A stretch of DNA of 8,359 nucleotides, from NCBI GenBank assembly GCA_019308525.1, contig JAFDIC010000155.1:1-8359 (forward strand). Direction: 5' to 3'. Position 1 is the first letter of the stretch. Each line of letters starts with the position of its first letter. Positions 6,537-8,359 of the stretch are shown here, piece by piece. Below the pieces are notes generated by a model. The model had not been told where the DNA came from. It did no database searches and saw nothing but the letters and a program-made list of their open reading frames with translations. Origin of the DNA: Deltaproteobacteria bacterium. GTDB lineage: Bacteria > Desulfobacterota > DSM-4660 > Desulfatiglandales > HGW-15. The position numbers and the translations under genes were made by a program.

Positions 6537-7274
6537 ATGAAGGAACCTGAAAGACGACCCAACCATATCTCAGGCTGGTACATGGCCCGCAGGGACGACG
6601 AGGAAAAGAAGTTCCTCAGGGGTAGCCGAGAACACCCCGAGGAACTGGCCAGTGCTGCGAGGGTGTTCCTTGAGCTGGTCCGGGGTTTTCAAAGGCTCGG
6701 CAACCTGGGACGATGCGTCAGCGTGTTCGGCTCGGCCCGTTTCCGTGAGAACCACAGGTATTATGCGCTCGCACAAGGACTCGGGGAGAGGCTTGCCAGG
6801 GAGGGTTTCACAGTCATGACAGGGGGAGGCCCGGGAATCATGGAAGCGGCCAACCGGGGGGCGAAGATGGGAGGAGGATTCACCGTAGGATGCAACATTC
6901 AGTTGCCGCAAGAACAAAGACCGAATCCATACCTGGATCTCTTTGTTGAGTTTGATCACTTTTTCGTCCGCAAGGTGATGTTCGTGAAGTACTCCCAGGC
7001 CTTCGTGGCCCTTCCCGGAGGTTTCGGTACCCTTGATGAGGTCTTTGAGACCGCTACGCTGATGCAGACCAATAAGATCGAATGTTTTCCCATTATTGCA
7101 ATGGGGCTGGAGTTCTGGGAGCCTTTGCGAAGGTTTTTTGAAGATGAGCTGTTTAATGAGGGGACGATAAGCGGGCCGGACCTTCAACTCATCCGTTTCA
7201 CGGATTCCGTTGATGAGGCTATCAGGATCATTCAAGAGGGATATGAAAACACTTCCTGCAAGACCACCGAATAG
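6537..7274 (+). CDS. LOG family (TIGR00730) Rossmann-fold protein, putative nucleotide phosphoribohydrolase
   Basis: Member of the LONELY GUY / lysine-decarboxylase-like family. Characterised members cleave the N-glycosidic bond of nucleoside 5'-monophosphates, releasing the base and ribose 5-phosphate; this activates cytokinins in plants and may salvage or discard nucleotides in bacteria. The 245-residue protein has the N-terminal strand VSVFGSAR (61-68), the first signature GGGPGIMEAANRGAKMGGG (96-114), the catalytic Arg in FVRKVMF (Arg145) and the second signature PGGFGTLDE (160-168) with its Glu168. The N-terminal 55 residues are charged and longer than in minimal LOG proteins. ATG 6537 follows a purine-rich GGAAGGGAG directly; an in-frame stop at 6492-6494 and no other start in between limit the choice. 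It sits between pgk and a phosphofructokinase gene. The older lysine decarboxylase label is not supported, since no PLP-enzyme features are seen. Confidence 0.9.
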   Translation: MKEPERRPNHISGWYMARRDDEEKKFLRGSREHPEELASAARVFLELVRGFQRLGNLGRCVSVFGSARFRENHRYYALAQGLGERLAREGFTVMTGGGPGIMEAANRGAKMGGGFTVGCNIQLPQEQRPNPYLDLFVEFDHFFVRKVMFVKYSQAFVALPGGFGTLDEVFETATLMQTNKIECFPIIAMGLEFWEPLRRFFEDELFNEGTISGPDLQLIRFTDSVDEAIRIIQEGYENTSCKTTE

Positions 7275-7379
7275 TGTCACATCCATGGTCTTGCTTTACG
7301 TGGCGGCACCCAAGGGGGCGGTAACACTTTGCTAGTGGGCCTGGCAGGTTTACAGGATCGGACTTTCAGGCTCCTGTTG

Positions 7380-7392
7380 CTCAAGGCTTGAG
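7380..7392. repeat. 13-bp palindrome upstream of the phosphofructokinase gene
   Basis: CTCAAG and CTTGAG flank a single central G, and GTTGC is repeated directly on both sides (7376-7380 and 7394-7398). It lies in the 151-bp gap between the LOG-family gene and the phosphofructokinase, just before the GGAGG at 7399-7403. It may be an operator or a small mRNA hairpin; no clear promoter was seen beside it. Confidence 0.3.
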
Positions 7393-7425
7393 GGTTGCGG
7401 AGGTCGGGTGCATGAGAGGTGTGGT

Positions 7426-8359
7426 ATGGAATTGAATCATTCGGATTTCACGATTCAAAGGCTTGGTGAATGTCCTGTTCCTTCTCCCATGAGAGGGGTT
7501 GACTTTGTCAAGGACCATAAACGAGTCCTGTATCATTCCGCCTTGAGCGATATGGAGAGATACATTCGCTCAGGCGGGGCGCCTCCTTCCTTTGAACTGG
7601 CAGGGCCCAGGGAAAAGATCTTCTTTGAGCCGTCCAAATTGAGGTGTGGCATCGTGACATGCGGGGGTCTGTGTCCCGGGCTCAACGATGTGATCAGGGC
7701 CGTCGTCTTCGGGCTTTTCTACCACTACGGTGTTGGTACCGTCTACGGTTTCCGTTACGGGTATGAAGGTCTTACATCCAAGCACGCTCATCCGCCAATG
7801 AACCTTACCCCGGAAGTCGTCAATGATATTCACAAGGAAGGAGGCACGATCCTGGGGTCTTCCCGCGGTCCACAGGACGTCCGCGACATGGTGGATACAT
7901 TGGAGCGCATGGGGATTCAACTCCTGTTCACTCTCGGAGGCGATGGAACGCTAAGGGGGGCCCAAGCCATATCCAAGGAAATCGAGAGTCGGGGACTGAA
8001 AATTGCGGTAGTTGGGATACCCAAGACGATCGACAATGATATTTCTTTCATGGACATGTCCTTCGGATTCCAAACAGCGGTGGCCGAGACCAGGACCGCC
8101 ATTTATTCAGCGCACAACGAGGCCAAGGGAGCCAGAAACGGGATCGGACTGGTCAAACTCATGGGGAGGGAATCGGGCTTTATTGCAGCATATGCCTCCC
8201 TGGCGAATAATGACGTCAATTTCTGCCTTATCCCGGAAGTTCCCTTTACGCTCGATTGTTTTCTCAAGTCACTGAGGGATAGGCTGCTGAAGAGGGGACA
8301 TGCCGTGATAGTTGTCGGGGAAGGGGCTGGCCAGGACCTCGTGGAAAAAAGCGCGGAAA
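7426..8359 (+). CDS. ATP-dependent 6-phosphofructokinase, plant-like clade, partial
   Basis: Glycolytic kinase that phosphorylates fructose 6-phosphate to fructose 1,6-bisphosphate. The frame is open to the window edge (311 codons); relatives are generally over 400 residues, so the C-terminus is missing. Visible motifs: TCGGLCPGLNDVI (78-90) for nucleotide binding, GSSRGPQD (144-151), TLGGDGTLRGA (169-179), GIPKTIDNDI (198-206) with the catalytic-base Asp203, LMGRESGFIAAYASLA (245-260) and CLIPEVPF (267-274). Gly173 in GGDG points to ATP as donor, whereas pyrophosphate enzymes usually have Asp there; Lys200 in PKTIDND is shared with pyrophosphate-dependent and plant-type enzymes. The overall pattern resembles the long plant-like group rather than E. 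coli PfkA. Start: ATG 7426 has a weak AGAGG 6 bases before it; GTG 7408, behind GGAGG (7399-7403) with 4-base spacing, is a real alternative adding six residues. It is the third gene in the pgk direction. Confidence 0.92.
   Translation, partial: MELNHSDFTIQRLGECPVPSPMRGVDFVKDHKRVLYHSALSDMERYIRSGGAPPSFELAGPREKIFFEPSKLRCGIVTCGGLCPGLNDVIRAVVFGLFYHYGVGTVYGFRYGYEGLTSKHAHPPMNLTPEVVNDIHKEGGTILGSSRGPQDVRDMVDTLERMGIQLLFTLGGDGTLRGAQAISKEIESRGLKIAVVGIPKTIDNDISFMDMSFGFQTAVAETRTAIYSAHNEAKGARNGIGLVKLMGRESGFIAAYASLANNDVNFCLIPEVPFTLDCFLKSLRDRLLKRGHAVIVVGEGAGQDLVEKSAE

Noticed and set aside
6570..7286. Minus-strand 238-codon open frame antisense to the LOG-family gene
   Set aside because: It lies almost entirely opposite a gene with clear family signatures, and its translation shows no recognisable domain.
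7275..7425. tRNA or small RNA gene in the gap before phosphofructokinase
   Set aside because: No cloverleaf, no T-arm consensus and no clear promoter-terminator pair could be found by eye.

Overview
This window reads as ordinary bacterial chromosome. It holds seven protein genes in two divergent blocks, and the two outermost genes are cut by the window edges. The periplasmic-type binding protein with a cleavable signal peptide suggests a Gram-negative host. A plant-like 6-phosphofructokinase and a BrkB/YihY protein with a C-terminal extension would fit a deltaproteobacterium (Desulfobacterota), but this is an impression from protein style, not a proven assignment. No mobile element, CRISPR array, rRNA or tRNA was seen.

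Minus-strand block, read right to left from the divergent promoter region: a YihY/BrkB family inner-membrane protein (4894-3557), a class IV PLP aminotransferase of the branched-chain/D-amino-acid type (3486-2572), a BMP-family ABC substrate-binding protein (2409-1216), and a twin-domain ABC ATPase of the BMP-associated nucleoside/sugar type (953 to beyond base 1). The binding protein has its own well-formed sigma70-type promoter (TTGACA, 17 bp, TATATC), so the transporter is probably a separate transcription unit. A 262-bp gap between binding protein and ATPase contains a large imperfect inverted repeat. The permease genes expected for such a transporter are not in the window and probably lie to the left.

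Plus-strand block: phosphoglycerate kinase pgk (5207-6427), a LOG-family (TIGR00730) phosphoribohydrolase-like protein (6537-7274), and a plant-type ATP-dependent 6-phosphofructokinase (7426 to beyond 8359). Two glycolytic enzymes thus flank a nucleotide-processing enzyme in one direction. The 312-bp divergent region (4895-5206) carries an extended -10 element for yihY, a weak promoter candidate for pgk, and two inverted repeats.

Taken together, the window couples uptake of a BMP-type ligand (often nucleosides) with central carbon metabolism, but a functional link is speculative. I found no convincing undescribed system. The items most worth a second look are the intercistronic inverted repeat, the mixed active-site signature of the phosphofructokinase, the pgk-LOG-pfk arrangement, and the helix-turn-helix-like tail on the YihY protein.
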